From Sphingomonas sp. (GTDB lineage Bacteria > Pseudomonadota > Alphaproteobacteria > Sphingomonadales > Sphingomonadaceae), in NCBI RefSeq assembly GCF_017744835.1, contig NZ_JAGIAM010000003.1, positions 434,001 through 498,000 on the forward strand: a stretch of DNA of 64,000 nt. The letters run 5' to 3'. Below the pieces are notes generated by a model. That model ran no database searches, was not told where the DNA came from, and worked only from the letters and a program-made list of their open reading frames with translations. Made by a program: the position numbers and the translations under genes. Of the stretch, positions 39,668 through 51,288 are shown piece after piece (position 1 is the stretch's first letter; each line of letters opens with the position of its first letter).

Positions 39668-39843
39668 GGGGGGAGTTCCGCGACCTCGGGATGATCTCGC
39701 TCGGCGCGATCGTGGCGACGCAGGCCGCAACATCCTGGCCGGGCAAGACGGTCGTCATGGGCATCGCGGCGCTGGGCATCGTCGTCGCCGCGCTTGGGCG
39801 CTTGATTCAGGACAGAAAGATTCGACAGGTCGCCAATGGCTGA
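39664..39843 (+). CDS. Small membrane protein inside the nuo operon
   Basis: 59 residues from GTG 39664 overlapping the nuoD stop. A polar N-terminus (RGEFRDLG) leads to hydrophobic segments [13 protein letters not shown] and [19 protein letters not shown], so one or two membrane helices, then a basic end RQVANG. The 4-nt overlap at the start and the 8-nt overlap with the next gene suggest it is translated with nuo. No family recognised. Confidence 0.65.
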   Translation: MRGEFRDLGMISLGAIVATQAATSWPGKTVVMGIAALGIVVAALGRLIQDRKIRQVANG

Positions 39844-40195
39844 CGCACTCCAACTTACTGGCGGCGACCGCATCGCCGTCGCGCACGAGATGATCGCGCA
39901 CTACAATGCGCAGGACGCCGACGCCTATGTCGCGCTGATGACCGAGGGCGCCTGCGAGGCGACCTATCGCGGCGCCGTGCTCCGCGAGGGGCGCGAAGGC
40001 GTCCGCTCGGGTCTCAAGGCGATGTTCGCCGAATTTCCCGGAAACCGTGCCGACATCCTCACCTCCTATGCGCTCGGCGATACCGTCGTGCTGCACGAGA
40101 AGGTGGCGCGCTCGCCCGAGGCCGAGCCGTTCGAAGTGATGTCGATCTATTCTTTCACCGACGACAAGGTCGATCGGGTGGAGTTTATCCGCTGA
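39836..40195 (+). CDS. SnoaL/NTF2-like protein inserted between nuoD and nuoE
   Basis: 119 residues. The cone-shaped NTF2-like/SnoaL fold is suggested by MIAHYNAQDADAYVALMTEGACEATYRGAVLREGREGVRSGLKAMF and the closing FEVMSIYSFTDDKVDRVEFIR. Such proteins are small isomerases, hydrolases or binding proteins; no catalytic dyad can be named here. The first 20 bases match the first 20 bases of nuoE except for one, so the gene may have gained its start signal by copying it. It ends in a 1-nt overlap (TGATGG) with nuoE. Confidence 0.82.
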   Translation: MADALQLTGGDRIAVAHEMIAHYNAQDADAYVALMTEGACEATYRGAVLREGREGVRSGLKAMFAEFPGNRADILTSYALGDTVVLHEKVARSPEAEPFEVMSIYSFTDDKVDRVEFIR

Positions 40196-40862
40196 TGGCT
40201 GACGCACCCCAACTCCCCGACGAAGCGGAAGTCCGCGCGCGCTGGGGCAATTTCCAGTGGACGCCGGCGAACGCCGAGAAGGCGCGCGAGATTCTCGGGC
40301 GCTATCCCGCGGGCCGCCAGCAGTCGTGCACGATTCCGTTCCTCGACCTCGCCCAGCGCCAGGTGGGGGCGGAGACCAACACCCAGGGCTGGCTGCCGAT
40401 CCCGGTGATCGAGTTCGTCGCGCGCGAGCTCGGCCTGCCGTACATCCGCGTGTTCGAGGTCGCGACCTTCTACACCATGTTCAACCTGGTGCCGGTCGGC
40501 CGCTACCATGTGCAGGTCTGCGGCACGACGCCGTGCATGCTGCGCGGATCGGACGACGTGCTGGACGCCTGCAAGGCGCGCGGCCTCAAGAAGGGCCACA
40601 CCACCGAGGACGGGCTGTTCACGCTCACCGAGGTCGAGTGCATGGGCAATTGCTCCTCGGCGCCGATGGTGCAGATCAACGACGATAACTACGAGGACCT
40701 GACCTACGATCGCACGCTCGCGATCCTCGACGCGCTGGCGAAGGGCGATAGCCCCAAGACCGGCACGCAGGAGCCGGGCCGCCACACGGTCGAGCCGCTC
40801 GGCGGGCCGACGTCGCTCACCGCGATGGTCACCGAGAACCACGATTACCGGGGCGAATGGTG

Positions 40863-40863
<1 letters not shown>
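40195..40863 (+). CDS. nuoE: NADH-quinone oxidoreductase subunit E
   Basis: 222 residues. The [2Fe-2S] N1a ligands are in [13 protein letters not shown] and [12 protein letters not shown], within the thioredoxin-like fold; the N-terminal helical part contains [17 protein letters not shown]. Together with NuoF it forms the NADH-dehydrogenase part. The C-terminal 40 residues (from [16 protein letters not shown]) extend past the E. coli form, as in many alphaproteobacteria. Confidence 0.96.
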
Positions 40864-42163
<1,300 letters not shown>

Positions 42164-42167
<4 letters not shown>

Positions 42168-42442
42168 TCCGCGCAGCTTTCACCACGGCCGCTTTCGCTG
42201 CCCTTGTCGTCGCACTGCCCGCGGTGGCGCAGGACGCCGAGACCCCGATCGACCAATTCGCGCGCTGCTCGGTCGCCGCCCATGCCGCTCGCGCGCGGGC
42301 ATTGCTCGCGCTGGCGCGCGTCGTCCCTGCCGTCGGCAACTGCGCTCCCCAAGGTGCCAAGCTCGGCTTCAACCGCGACCAGCTCCACGCGCTGGTTGCC
42401 GAGGGCATGCTGAAGCTGCGCGGCGAGACTCCGGCGCAATGA
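42164..42442 (+). CDS. Small secreted two-Cys-module protein inside the nuo operon
   Basis: 92 residues. Signal peptide 1-23 ([18 protein letters not shown]). The mature 69 residues form one module: FARC with Cys35, a helix [17 protein letters not shown] with Cys60, then [19 protein letters not shown]. The same module occurs twice in the next gene (Cys spacing 33 and 36; here 25). It starts in an ATGA overlap with nuoF and ends in a 4-nt overlap with the next gene, so translation is coupled. No known family is claimed; a disulfide-linked periplasmic helical protein is likely. Confidence 0.75.
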
Positions 42443-43125
42443 CGCGAGCGATCGCCTCGATCAGCGCTGCCGGTCCGGCAATGTACGGCATCGCGATGCT
42501 TTTCGGCGCCTGCCTTGTCTTGGGTGCGCCCGCTGCGCAGGCTCAGCAAACCGGCCACATCATCGCGGACCACGCTGCCGAGGTCTCCACGCGAGACGTG
42601 TCGGCGGCGGACCAGGCGCGCGATACGATGAACCGCTATGGCATTTGCGTCGTCAGAATGAAGAGCGTCGCGGTAAAGCGCGCGCTGTCCAAACCTAGCG
42701 ACGAGGCGATCGATGCCGCGCTGGCGAAGATCGCAATCAGCGAGTGCCTCGGGAGTGGCGAATTGACCATGTCGCGGCCGCTCTTTCGCGGCGCGGTGTA
42801 CCGGGCGCTCTATATCCGTGATTTCGGCCAGGTATCGCAAGCGCCGGCCGCTGTCGCTGAGCCTGCCGTAACCACGTCCGCGAATCTGCTGCAGAGTTTC
42901 GGCGACTGCGTTGTTGTCGCCGACCCGGACGACGCACGAGCGCTGGTCCTGGCTACTGCCGCGACACAGACGGAGCGCAGCGCGATTGCGCGTCTCGGCC
43001 CGGCGCTTGGCAGCTGCGTGGCGCCGAAGAACCAGATGAGATTCAGTCGAGCAGTGCTGCAAGGGGTACTTGCCGAAGCGCTTTACAAGCGTGCGGCGGC
43101 CTCTGAACCTTCGAGAGTCAAATAA
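42439..43125 (+). CDS. Secreted protein with two copies of the two-Cys module, inside the nuo operon
   Basis: 228 residues. A hydrophobic signal region lies at about 14-36 (ending AAQAQ). Module 1 runs from RYGICVVRMK (Cys70) to ISEC (Cys103) and ends MSRPLFRGAVYRALYIRD; module 2 runs from SFGDCVVVAD (Cys157) to LGSC (Cys193) and ends FSRAVLQGVLAEALYKR. An Ala/Pro linker joins them. Both modules align with the single module of the preceding gene. It is followed with a 1-nt overlap by nuoG. The function is unknown; a periplasmic place beside complex I is an inference from operon position. Confidence 0.78.
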   Translation: MTRAIASISAAGPAMYGIAMLFGACLVLGAPAAQAQQTGHIIADHAAEVSTRDVSAADQARDTMNRYGICVVRMKSVAVKRALSKPSDEAIDAALAKIAISECLGSGELTMSRPLFRGAVYRALYIRDFGQVSQAPAAVAEPAVTTSANLLQSFGDCVVVADPDDARALVLATAATQTERSAIARLGPALGSCVAPKNQMRFSRAVLQGVLAEALYKRAAASEPSRVK

Positions 43126-45146
43126 TGCCCAAGCTCAAAGTAGACGGAATCGAAGTCGAGGTGCCGCAGGGCGCCACCGTGCTTCAGGCTTGTGAAGCTG
43201 CCGGCAAGGAAATCCCCCGCTTCTGTTATCACGAGCGGCTGTCGATCGCCGGCAACTGCCGCATGTGCCTGGTCGAGGTTAAGCCGGGGCCGCCCAAGCC
43301 CCAGGCTTCGTGCGCGCTGCCCGCGGCCGACAACCAGGAAGTCCGCACCGACAGCGCGATGGTCAAGGCCGCGCGCGAAGGCGTGATGGAATTCCTGCTG
43401 ATCAACCACCCGCTCGATTGCCCCATCTGCGACCAGGGCGGCGAGTGCGACCTGCAGGACCAGAGCCTTGCGTACGGCCGCAGCCACAGCCGCTACACCG
43501 AGAACAAGCGCGCGGTGACCGAGAAGTACATGGGCCCCATCATCAAGACGGTGATGACCCGGTGCATCCAGTGCACCCGCTGCGTCCGCTTCGGCGAGGA
43601 AGTGGCCGGCGTGGAGGATATCGGCGCGATCTATCGCGGCGAGAACATGCAGATCACCACCTATCTCGAGAAGGCGTTCAAGAGCGAGCTCTCGGGCAAC
43701 ACGGTCGATCTCTGCCCGGTCGGCGCGCTCACCCATAAGCCGGTCGCGTTCGAATACCGCCCCTGGGAGCTGCGCAAGCACCTGTCGATCGACGTGACCG
43801 ACGCCGTCGGCACCAACATCCGCCTCGACAGCCGCGGCCGCCAGGTGATGCGCGTGCTTCCGCGCATCAACGAGGACGTCAACGAGGAATGGGCGCACGA
43901 CAAGGCGCGCTACCATGTCGACGGCCTGGTCCGCCGCCGCCTCGACCGCCCGTTCATCCGTAAGGACGGCAAGCTGGTCGAAGCGAGCTGGGAAGAGGCG
44001 TTCGACGTCGTCGCAGCGGCCGCCCGGGCCGCGGGCAGCAGCGTCGCGGCGGTCGCCGGCGATCTGCTCGACTGCGAGACGATGTTCGCCGCCAAGGCGC
44101 TGCTCAAGGAGCTGGGCTCGACGCTCGTCGAGAGCCGCCAGACCGGCATGGCCTATGACGTGACCAGCCTCGGCGCGGTCGCGTTCAACCCGACCATCGC
44201 CGGCGTCGAGGATGCCGACGCGATCCTGCTGATCGGCAGCAACCTCCGCTGGGAGGCGCCGCTGATCAACACGCGCGTCCGCAAGGCGATCAAGAAGGGC
44301 GCCAAGGTCTTCGCGCTCGGGCCCGAGGTCGACCTAACCTACAAGCTCGAGTGGATCGGCAACGATCTCGCCACGCTCGGCAAGCTCCCCGAGAATGTCG
44401 TCCAGGCATTCGACGGCGCCAAGCGCCCGATCGTCATCGTCGGTCCCGGCGCGCTCAAGGACGGCTTCGGCCCGGCGCTCGCGCTGGTCGAGCCGATGAA
44501 GCTCGTGCGCACGCTCGATGACGGCACCGCGTGGAACGGCTTCGGCGTAATCCATACCGCCGCCGCCCGCATGGGCGCGCTGATGCTCGGCTTCGCGCAG
44601 AGCGGCGGCATCGCCGACGTGGTTGCGGCGGCGCCCAAGCTGACCTTCTTCCTCGGCGCCGACGAAGTCGATTTCTCGAAGTTCGAGAACAGCTTCAAGG
44701 TGTTCATCGGCCATCACGGCGACAAGGGTGCGCATCACGCCGATGTGATCCTCCCCGGCGCGACCTATGCCGAGAAGCCGGGCACCTATGTGAACCTCGA
44801 GGGCCGGGTGCAGCGTGCCAACCGCGCGGTGTTCGCCCCCGGCGACGCGCGCGAGGACTGGACGATCCTGCGTGCGCTCTCCGAGAAGCTCGGCCACACG
44901 CTGCCGTTCGACAGCTTCGACGAACTGCGTGCCGCGATGGCGTCCGACGTGCCGGCGCTCGGCGAGGAAGGCCTCGTCCGCTACGAGTGGAAGGCGCCCA
45001 AGCTGCAGACCACGGCCAGCGGCCCGGTCAGCTATCCGATCGCCGACTTCTACCTCACCAACGCCATCTGCCGCGCCTCGCCGACGATGCAGCGCTGCTC
45101 GGCCGAACTGATCCACGGCGAAGACTTTGCGGAGGCCGCGGAATGA
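43125..45146 (+). CDS. nuoG: NADH-quinone oxidoreductase subunit G
   Basis: 673 residues. The N-terminal ferredoxin domain has [21 protein letters not shown] and CALPA for [2Fe-2S] N1b, then [16 protein letters not shown] and [16 protein letters not shown] for the other clusters, followed by a molybdopterin-oxidoreductase-like domain ([31 protein letters not shown]). It is the normal large 75-kDa subunit. The stop overlaps nuoH by four bases. Confidence 0.96.
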   Translation: MPKLKVDGIEVEVPQGATVLQACEAAGKEIPRFCYHERLSIAGNCRMCLVEVKPGPPKPQASCALPAADNQEVRTDSAMVKAAREGVMEFLLINHPLDCPICDQGGECDLQDQSLAYGRSHSRYTENKRAVTEKYMGPIIKTVMTRCIQCTRCVRFGEEVAGVEDIGAIYRGENMQITTYLEKAFKSELSGNTVDLCPVGALTHKPVAFEYRPWELRKHLSIDVTDAVGTNIRLDSRGRQVMRVLPRINEDVNEEWAHDKARYHVDGLVRRRLDRPFIRKDGKLVEASWEEAFDVVAAAARAAGSSVAAVAGDLLDCETMFAAKALLKELGSTLVESRQTGMAYDVTSLGAVAFNPTIAGVEDADAILLIGSNLRWEAPLINTRVRKAIKKGAKVFALGPEVDLTYKLEWIGNDLATLGKLPENVVQAFDGAKRPIVIVGPGALKDGFGPALALVEPMKLVRTLDDGTAWNGFGVIHTAAARMGALMLGFAQSGGIADVVAAAPKLTFFLGADEVDFSKFENSFKVFIGHHGDKGAHHADVILPGATYAEKPGTYVNLEGRVQRANRAVFAPGDAREDWTILRALSEKLGHTLPFDSFDELRAAMASDVPALGEEGLVRYEWKAPKLQTTASGPVSYPIADFYLTNAICRASPTMQRCSAELIHGEDFAEAAE

Positions 45147-46195
45147 CCGCCTTCTTCCAATCCTGGGGAATGTCCTACGGCTGGGCGTGGTTCGTCGCCA
45201 CGATCGTCGGCATCCTCGTGATCGCGCTGCCGCTGATGCTCACCGTCGCGATGGTGATCTATGCCGATCGCAAGATCTGGGCGGCGATGGCGCTGCGCCG
45301 CGGCCCCAACGTGGTCGGTCCGCTCGGCCTGCTCCAGAGCTTCGCGGACGGCCTTAAGGTCTTCCTGCAGGAGACGATCATCCCGTCGGCGGCGAACCGC
45401 GGCCTGTTTCTGCTCGCGCCGATCATCACCTTCACGGTGGCGCTGATCGTCTGGGCGGTGATCCCGTTCCAGGCAGGCGTGGTGCTCGCCGACATCAACG
45501 TCGGCCTGCTCTACATCCTCGCCGCCTCGTCGCTCGGCGTCTATGGCGTGATCATCTCGGGCTGGTCGTCCAACTCCAAATACCCCTTCTACTCGGCGCT
45601 GCGCGCGTCGGCGCAGATGGTGAGCTACGAAGTCTCGATCGGCTTCGTGCTGGTGTCGGTCGTGCTCTGGGCGGGGACGTTCAACCTTTCAGGCATCGTC
45701 ACCGCGCAGCAGGGGACCGTGCTCGGCTTCCTCAACGGCTTCGGCTTCAATCCGCTGCTGTTCCCGATGTGGGTGGTGTTCCTGGTCTCGTCGCTCGCCG
45801 AGACCGCGCGCCCGCCGTTCGACCTGACCGAGGCGGAGTCCGAGCTCGTTGCCGGCTACCAGACCGAATATAGCTCGATGGCGTTCGCCCTCTTCTGGCT
45901 GGGCGAATATGCCAACGTCATCCTGATGTGCTCGCTCAACGCGATCATCTTCTGGGGCGGGTGGCTGCCGCCGGTCGACTGGGCGCCTCTCTATGCGGTG
46001 CCGGGCATCCTCTGGCTCTTCGCCAAGATCGCCTTCTTCTTCTTCGTATTCAGCTGGATCAAGGCGACGGTGCCCAGGTACCGTTACGACCAGCTGATGC
46101 GCCTCGGCTGGAAGATCTTCCTGCCGCTGTCGCTGATCTTCGTCGTCCTTGTTTCCGGGTATCTGATGCTTACCCGAGTGGGAGTGCCCGCATGA
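45143..46195 (+). CDS. nuoH: NADH-quinone oxidoreductase subunit H
   Basis: 350 residues with eight membrane helices. Signatures are [64 protein letters not shown] (given in parts: [17 protein letters not shown]) and [19 protein letters not shown]. It joins the membrane arm to the quinone cavity. ATGA overlap with nuoG before it and with nuoI after it. Confidence 0.96.
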   Translation: MTAFFQSWGMSYGWAWFVATIVGILVIALPLMLTVAMVIYADRKIWAAMALRRGPNVVGPLGLLQSFADGLKVFLQETIIPSAANRGLFLLAPIITFTVALIVWAVIPFQAGVVLADINVGLLYILAASSLGVYGVIISGWSSNSKYPFYSALRASAQMVSYEVSIGFVLVSVVLWAGTFNLSGIVTAQQGTVLGFLNGFGFNPLLFPMWVVFLVSSLAETARPPFDLTEAESELVAGYQTEYSSMAFALFWLGEYANVILMCSLNAIIFWGGWLPPVDWAPLYAVPGILWLFAKIAFFFFVFSWIKATVPRYRYDQLMRLGWKIFLPLSLIFVVLVSGYLMLTRVGVPA

Positions 46196-46677
46196 GCGCC
46201 GCTCACCTGATCCGTACCTTCACGCTCTGGGAGTTCGTGAAGGCGCACTGGCTGACCTTGAAGTATTTCTTCAAGCCCAAGGCGACGATCAACTATCCGT
46301 ACGAGAAGAACCCAATCTCGCCCCGCTTCCGCGGCGAGCATGCGCTGCGCCGCTATCCCAACGGCGAGGAACGCTGCATCGCGTGCAAGCTGTGCGAGGC
46401 GGTGTGCCCGGCGCTGGCGATCACGATCGAGGCCGAACCGCGCGAGGACGGCAGCCGCCGTACCACGCGCTACGACATCGACATGACCAAGTGCATCTAT
46501 TGCGGCCTGTGCCAGGAAGCCTGCCCGGTCGATGCGATCGTCGAGGGGCCGAACTTCGAGTTCTCGACCGAAACGCGCGAGGAGCTGATCTACCACAAGG
46601 ACAAGCTGCTCGCGAACGGTGACCGCTGGGAACGCGCCATCGCCGCGAACCTTGCCGCCGATGCGCCGTACCGTTAA
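46192..46677 (+). CDS. nuoI: NADH-quinone oxidoreductase subunit I
   Basis: 161 residues. Two [4Fe-4S] motifs, [12 protein letters not shown] and [13 protein letters not shown], bind clusters N6a and N6b. The N-terminal amphipathic helix ([20 protein letters not shown]) lies on the membrane surface. The 33-bp gap to nuoJ is the largest between any two nuo genes here and has no hairpin. Confidence 0.96.
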   Translation: MSAAHLIRTFTLWEFVKAHWLTLKYFFKPKATINYPYEKNPISPRFRGEHALRRYPNGEERCIACKLCEAVCPALAITIEAEPREDGSRRTTRYDIDMTKCIYCGLCQEACPVDAIVEGPNFEFSTETREELIYHKDKLLANGDRWERAIAANLAADAPYR

Positions 46678-46710
46678 GCGCCGCACCATCCAAAGGGGCC
46701 ATCCGATTCC

Positions 46711-47322
46711 GTGATCCAGCTTCTCGCCTTTTATCTGTTCGCGGCCGTGGTGGTCGTATCGGGTGCGATGACGATCCTGTCGCGCAACCCGGTGCACTCC
46801 GTGCTGTGGCTGATCCTCGCCTTTTTCAACGCGGCCGGGCTGATGGTCCTCGCGGGCGCCGAGTTCATCGCGATGCTGCTCGTCATCGTGTACGTCGGCG
46901 CCGTCGCGGTCCTCTTCCTGTTCGTCGTGATGATGCTCGACATCGACTTCGCCGAGCTGCGTGCCGGCGTGATGCGCTATGCCGCGGTCGGGCTGCTGCT
47001 CGCGGTGGCGCTGGTGGCCGAGATCATCGTCGCGATCGGTGCCTGGAGCGCCGGCGCGCTGACCCTCGGCCGCCGCATCGCACCGGTGGACGCCGCCGTG
47101 CCCAACATCGAGGCGATCGGGCGGCTGCTCTACACGCGCTACCTGTTCGCCTTCGAAGGCGCAGGGCTGGTGCTGCTCGTCGCCATGATCGGCGCGATCG
47201 TGCTCACCTGGCGCCAGCGCAGCGACGTCCGCCCGCAGAGCATCCACCGCCAGGTCACGCGCCGCGCGAAGGACGCTACCCGCAACACGAACCCGCCGGT
47301 CGGGCAGGGGGTGGAGCTGTGA
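46711..47322 (+). CDS. nuoJ: NADH-quinone oxidoreductase subunit J
   Basis: 203 residues from GTG 46711. Five membrane helices; [19 protein letters not shown] and [20 protein letters not shown] are the NuoJ signature. After the last helix the chain has a basic tail ([13 protein letters not shown]). It lines the membrane arm near the quinone site. It overlaps nuoK by four bases. Confidence 0.95.
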   Translation: MIQLLAFYLFAAVVVVSGAMTILSRNPVHSVLWLILAFFNAAGLMVLAGAEFIAMLLVIVYVGAVAVLFLFVVMMLDIDFAELRAGVMRYAAVGLLLAVALVAEIIVAIGAWSAGALTLGRRIAPVDAAVPNIEAIGRLLYTRYLFAFEGAGLVLLVAMIGAIVLTWRQRSDVRPQSIHRQVTRRAKDATRNTNPPVGQGVEL

Positions 47323-47624
47323 TCACCGTAACCCACTATCTGGTCGTCTCGGCGATCCTGTTCACCATGGGGGTGCTCGGCATCTTCATGAACCGGAAGA
47401 ATTTGATCATCATCTTGATGGCGATCGAGCTCATCCTGCTCGCGGTGAACCTCAACCTCGTCGCCTTCTCGGCCTTCCTGGGTGACCTGGTCGGCCAGGT
47501 GTTCGCGATGTTCGTGCTCACCGTCGCTGCCGGCGAGGCGGCGATCGGTCTCGCTATCCTCGTCATCTATTTCCGCGGTCGCGGCACGATCTCGGTCGAC
47601 GACGTCAATCGGATGAAGGGCTGA
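47319..47624 (+). CDS. nuoK: NADH-quinone oxidoreductase subunit K
   Basis: 101 residues from GTG 47319 in a GTGA overlap. Three membrane helices with the two conserved buried acids in [18 protein letters not shown] and [18 protein letters not shown]. It takes part in proton pumping next to NuoJ. The stop overlaps nuoL by one base. Confidence 0.96.
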   Translation: MITVTHYLVVSAILFTMGVLGIFMNRKNLIIILMAIELILLAVNLNLVAFSAFLGDLVGQVFAMFVLTVAAGEAAIGLAILVIYFRGRGTISVDDVNRMKG

Positions 47625-49726
47625 TGTCGCCGATTCTCCTCATCGTATTCCTTCCGCTGATCGCAGCCGCGGTCGCCGGGCTGTCGAACAAGGCGTTCGG
47701 CACGGTCTTCCCCAAGGTCGTGACCACCGGCGCGCTGTTCGTCTCCTGCGCGCTCTCCTGGCCGATCTTCATCCAGTATCTGCATGGCGCAGAGGCGACC
47801 GTCGTCCCCGTGCTCACCTGGATGACCTCGGGCGACTTCCACGCCGAGTGGGCGCTGCGCGTCGACGCGCTGACCGCGGTCATGCTGGTGGTGATCACCA
47901 GCGTCTCGGCGCTCGTCCACCTCTATAGCTGGGGCTATATGAGCGAGGACCCGGACCAGCCGCGGTTCTTCGCCTATCTGTCGCTCTTCACCTTCGCGAT
48001 GCTGATGCTCGTGACGGCCGACAACCTCGTCCAGATGTTCTTCGGCTGGGAAGGCGTGGGCCTCGCCTCCTACCTGCTCATCGGCTTCTGGTTCCGGAAG
48101 CCCAGCGCCAATGCCGCGGCGATCAAGGCGTTCGTCGTCAACCGCGTCGGCGACCTTGGCTTCATGCTTGGCATCTTCGGCACCTTCCTGGTGTTCGGCA
48201 CCGTCTCGATCCCCGCGATCCTGGCCGCGGCGCCCGGCATGGCCGGCTCGACGATCGGCTTCTGGGGCATGCGTGTCGACACGATCACCTTGCTCTGCCT
48301 GCTGCTGTTCGTCGGCGCGATGGGCAAGTCGGCGCAGCTCGGCCTCCACACCTGGTTGCCGGACGCGATGGAGGGCCCGACGCCGGTCTCCGCGCTGATC
48401 CACGCCGCGACGATGGTGACCGCGGGCGTGTTCATGGTCTGCCGCCTGTCGCCGATGTTCGAAGTGAGCCCGACCGCGATGGGCGTGGTGACCTTCGTTG
48501 GCGCCGCGACCTGCCTGTTCGCCGCGACCGTCGGGCTGGTGCAGACCGACATCAAGCGCGTGATCGCCTATTCGACCTGCTCGCAGCTCGGCTACATGTT
48601 CTTCGCCGCGGGCGTCGGCGCCTATGGCGCGGCGATGTTCCACCTGTTCACGCACGCCTTCTTCAAGGCGCTGCTGTTCCTCGGCGCCGGCTCGGTGATC
48701 CATGCGATGCACCACGAGCAGGACATGCGCTTCTACGGCGGCCTGCGTAAGCACATCCCGGTCACCTTCTGGACGATGATGGCGGGCACGCTCGCGATCA
48801 CCGGCGTGGGCATCCCGGCGGTGTTCGGCAACCCGCTGGCAATCGGCTTCGCGGGCTTCCACTCGAAGGACGCGATCATCGAGGCGGCCTGGGCCGCGGG
48901 CGTGCCAAGCGCCTTCTGGGTCGGCGTGTTCGTCGCGCTGCTCACCAGCTTCTATTCGTGGCGCCTGGTGTTCCTCACCTTCTACGGCAAGCCGCGCTGG
49001 GCCGGCTCGGAGCATATCCAGCACGCAGTGCACGACGCGCACGGCCACGGCCATGACGCGCATGCGCATGATCACGCCCATGACAATCCGGCGTCGCAGG
49101 AAGATGCGGGCCATGCGCCCACTGCAGACGAGATCCTGCACGATCACGGCCATGAGGGCACGGCGGGCTATCACCCGCACGAGAGTCCGCTGGTGATGCT
49201 GATCCCGCTGCTGCTGCTCACGCTCGGCGCGATCGCCGCGGGCTTCGTCTTCCACGGCGCCTTCATCGATCCGACCGCGGGCGAGACCTATTGGCGCGGC
49301 GCGCTCGCCTTCAACGAGCATCTGATGCACGCGATGCACGAGGTGCCCTTGTGGGTGAAGCTCTCGGCCACCACGGCGATGCTGCTGGGGCTGGTGACTG
49401 CCTGGTACGCGTACATCAAGCGGCCGAGCTTCGCCGGCGAGGTCGCGAGCCAGTTCCGCGTGCTCTACACCTTCCTACTCAACAAATGGTACTTCGACGA
49501 GCTCTACAACTTCCTGTTCGTGCGCCCGGCATTCGCCATCGGCCGCGTGCTCTGGAAGGCGGGCGACGAGAAGACGATCGACCGCTTCGGCCCCAACGGC
49601 CTGGCCAACCTTGTCCGCCTGGGCAGCGTCGGCGCGGTCAGACTGCAATCGGGATACCTCTACACCTATGCCTTCATCATGCTGATCGGCCTCACTGCGG
49701 CGCTGACCTGGGTGATCGCAGGATGA
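47624..49726 (+). CDS. nuoL: NADH-quinone oxidoreductase subunit L with His-rich loop
   Basis: 700 residues, the Mrp-antiporter-like distal pump with about 16 membrane helices. [51 protein letters not shown] and [16 protein letters not shown] are the key segments, with the pumping Lys and Glu. Between two helices near residues 463-521 is an insertion holding 16 His in 59 residues ([15 protein letters not shown] and more) along with acidic residues, which looks able to bind metal ions. The stop overlaps nuoM by four bases. Confidence 0.95.
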   Translation: MSPILLIVFLPLIAAAVAGLSNKAFGTVFPKVVTTGALFVSCALSWPIFIQYLHGAEATVVPVLTWMTSGDFHAEWALRVDALTAVMLVVITSVSALVHLYSWGYMSEDPDQPRFFAYLSLFTFAMLMLVTADNLVQMFFGWEGVGLASYLLIGFWFRKPSANAAAIKAFVVNRVGDLGFMLGIFGTFLVFGTVSIPAILAAAPGMAGSTIGFWGMRVDTITLLCLLLFVGAMGKSAQLGLHTWLPDAMEGPTPVSALIHAATMVTAGVFMVCRLSPMFEVSPTAMGVVTFVGAATCLFAATVGLVQTDIKRVIAYSTCSQLGYMFFAAGVGAYGAAMFHLFTHAFFKALLFLGAGSVIHAMHHEQDMRFYGGLRKHIPVTFWTMMAGTLAITGVGIPAVFGNPLAIGFAGFHSKDAIIEAAWAAGVPSAFWVGVFVALLTSFYSWRLVFLTFYGKPRWAGSEHIQHAVHDAHGHGHDAHAHDHAHDNPASQEDAGHAPTADEILHDHGHEGTAGYHPHESPLVMLIPLLLLTLGAIAAGFVFHGAFIDPTAGETYWRGALAFNEHLMHAMHEVPLWVKLSATTAMLLGLVTAWYAYIKRPSFAGEVASQFRVLYTFLLNKWYFDELYNFLFVRPAFAIGRVLWKAGDEKTIDRFGPNGLANLVRLGSVGAVRLQSGYLYTYAFIMLIGLTAALTWVIAG

Positions 49727-51288
49727 GCGGCTTCCCGATCCTCTCCGTCATGCTCGCCGTTCCCGCCATCGCGGCGGTGGCGTGCCTGTTCGCCAATGCG
49801 CAGAGCGCGCGCTGGATCGCGCTGGTCGCGACGCTGGTCAATCTCGCGCTGGGCGGGCTGCTCTGGGCGAATTTCCAGGTCGGTGGCGACCAGTGGCAGT
49901 TCGTCGAGCATTTCACGCTCTTCCGGCTCGGTTCGGCCGAGTTCGCCTGGGCGCTGGGCATCGACGGCTTCGCGCTGATGCTGATCCTGCTGTCGGTCTT
50001 CCTGATGCCGATCTGCATCGGGGCGAGCTGGCAGGCGATCGAGAAGCGCGTGCCCGAGTATATGGCCGCGTTCCTCGCGACCGAAGTGCTGATGATCGGC
50101 ACCTTCGCGGCGCAGGACCTGTTCCTCTTCTACGTCTTCTTCGAAGGCGGCCTGATCCCGATGTTCCTGATCATCGGCATCTGGGGCGGGGCGAACCGCA
50201 TCTACGCGTCGTACAAATTCTTCCTCTACACGCTGCTCGGCTCGCTGCTGATGCTCGTCGCGATGATCGCGATGGTGCTGACCACCGGCACCACCTCGAT
50301 CCCGACGCTGATGGCGTATGACTTCGCGCCGCAGGTGCAAACGTGGCTGTGGCTGGCCTTCTTCGCGAGCTTCGCGGTGAAGATGCCGATGTGGCCGGTC
50401 CACACCTGGCTTCCCGACGCGCACGTGCAGGCGCCGACCGCGGGCTCGGTGATCCTGGCGGGCGTGCTGCTGAAGCTCGGCGGCTATGGCTTCCTGCGCT
50501 TCTCGCTGCCGATGTTCCCCGAGGCTTCGGCGCAGCTGATCTGGCTGATCTTCGCGCTCTCGAGCGTGGCGGTGATCTACACCAGCCTGGTCGCGCTGGT
50601 GCAGACCGACATGAAGAAGCTGATCGCCTATTCGTCGGTCGCGCACATGGCGATCGTGACGATGGGACTGTTCGCGCTCAACCCGCAGGGCATCGACGGC
50701 GCGATGATGGTGATGCTGGGCCACGGCCTGGTGTCGGGCGCGCTCTTCCTGTGCGTCGGCGTGATCTACGACCGGCTGCACACCCGCGAGATCGACCGCT
50801 ACGGCGGCCTCGCGATCAACATGCCGCGCTATGCGACGCTGTTCCTGCTCTTCACCATGGCCTCGGTCGGCCTGCCGGGCACGAGCAACTTCGTCGGCGA
50901 ATTCCTTGGGCTTGCCGGCGTCTACAAGGTCTCGACCGTGGCGGTGCTGCTCGGCACCACCGGCATCATCCTCGGCGCGGCCTATATGCTCTGGCTGTTC
51001 CGCCGCGTGGTCTGGGGTGACCTGACCAAGGAAGACGTCAAGGCGATGCCCGACCTGTCGATGCGCGAGCTGTGGCTTCTCGGGCCGATCGCCGCGGTCG
51101 TGCTGTGGATGGGCGTCTATCCCGAGAGCTTCCTCGCCCCGATGCGCGCCGATACCGCGCGCTTGGTCGAGCGCGTCTCGCGCGCGGCGCCCAAGGGTGA
51201 CTCGCAGCCGACCCCCGGCAACCCCGCCGCCGCGGCCGCGCACGGCCATGGCGAAGCTGAAGCCGCCCCCCACGGGGAGGCGCACTGA
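49723..51288 (+). CDS. nuoM: NADH-quinone oxidoreductase subunit M
   Basis: 521 residues with 14 membrane helices. Antiporter-like core: [57 protein letters not shown] and [19 protein letters not shown]. The C-terminal 30 residues after the last helix are Pro/Ala-rich and end with [15 protein letters not shown], a weak echo of the NuoL loop. One-base overlap with nuoN. Confidence 0.95.
   Translation: MSGFPILSVMLAVPAIAAVACLFANAQSARWIALVATLVNLALGGLLWANFQVGGDQWQFVEHFTLFRLGSAEFAWALGIDGFALMLILLSVFLMPICIGASWQAIEKRVPEYMAAFLATEVLMIGTFAAQDLFLFYVFFEGGLIPMFLIIGIWGGANRIYASYKFFLYTLLGSLLMLVAMIAMVLTTGTTSIPTLMAYDFAPQVQTWLWLAFFASFAVKMPMWPVHTWLPDAHVQAPTAGSVILAGVLLKLGGYGFLRFSLPMFPEASAQLIWLIFALSSVAVIYTSLVALVQTDMKKLIAYSSVAHMAIVTMGLFALNPQGIDGAMMVMLGHGLVSGALFLCVGVIYDRLHTREIDRYGGLAINMPRYATLFLLFTMASVGLPGTSNFVGEFLGLAGVYKVSTVAVLLGTTGIILGAAYMLWLFRRVVWGDLTKEDVKAMPDLSMRELWLLGPIAAVVLWMGVYPESFLAPMRADTARLVERVSRAAPKGDSQPTPGNPAAAAAHGHGEAEAAPHGEAH

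Noticed and set aside
47567-49339. 590-codon antisense frame opposite nuoL
   Set aside because: Extremely rich in Arg/His/Glu/Asp, the mirror of hydrophobic codons; no plausible protein.
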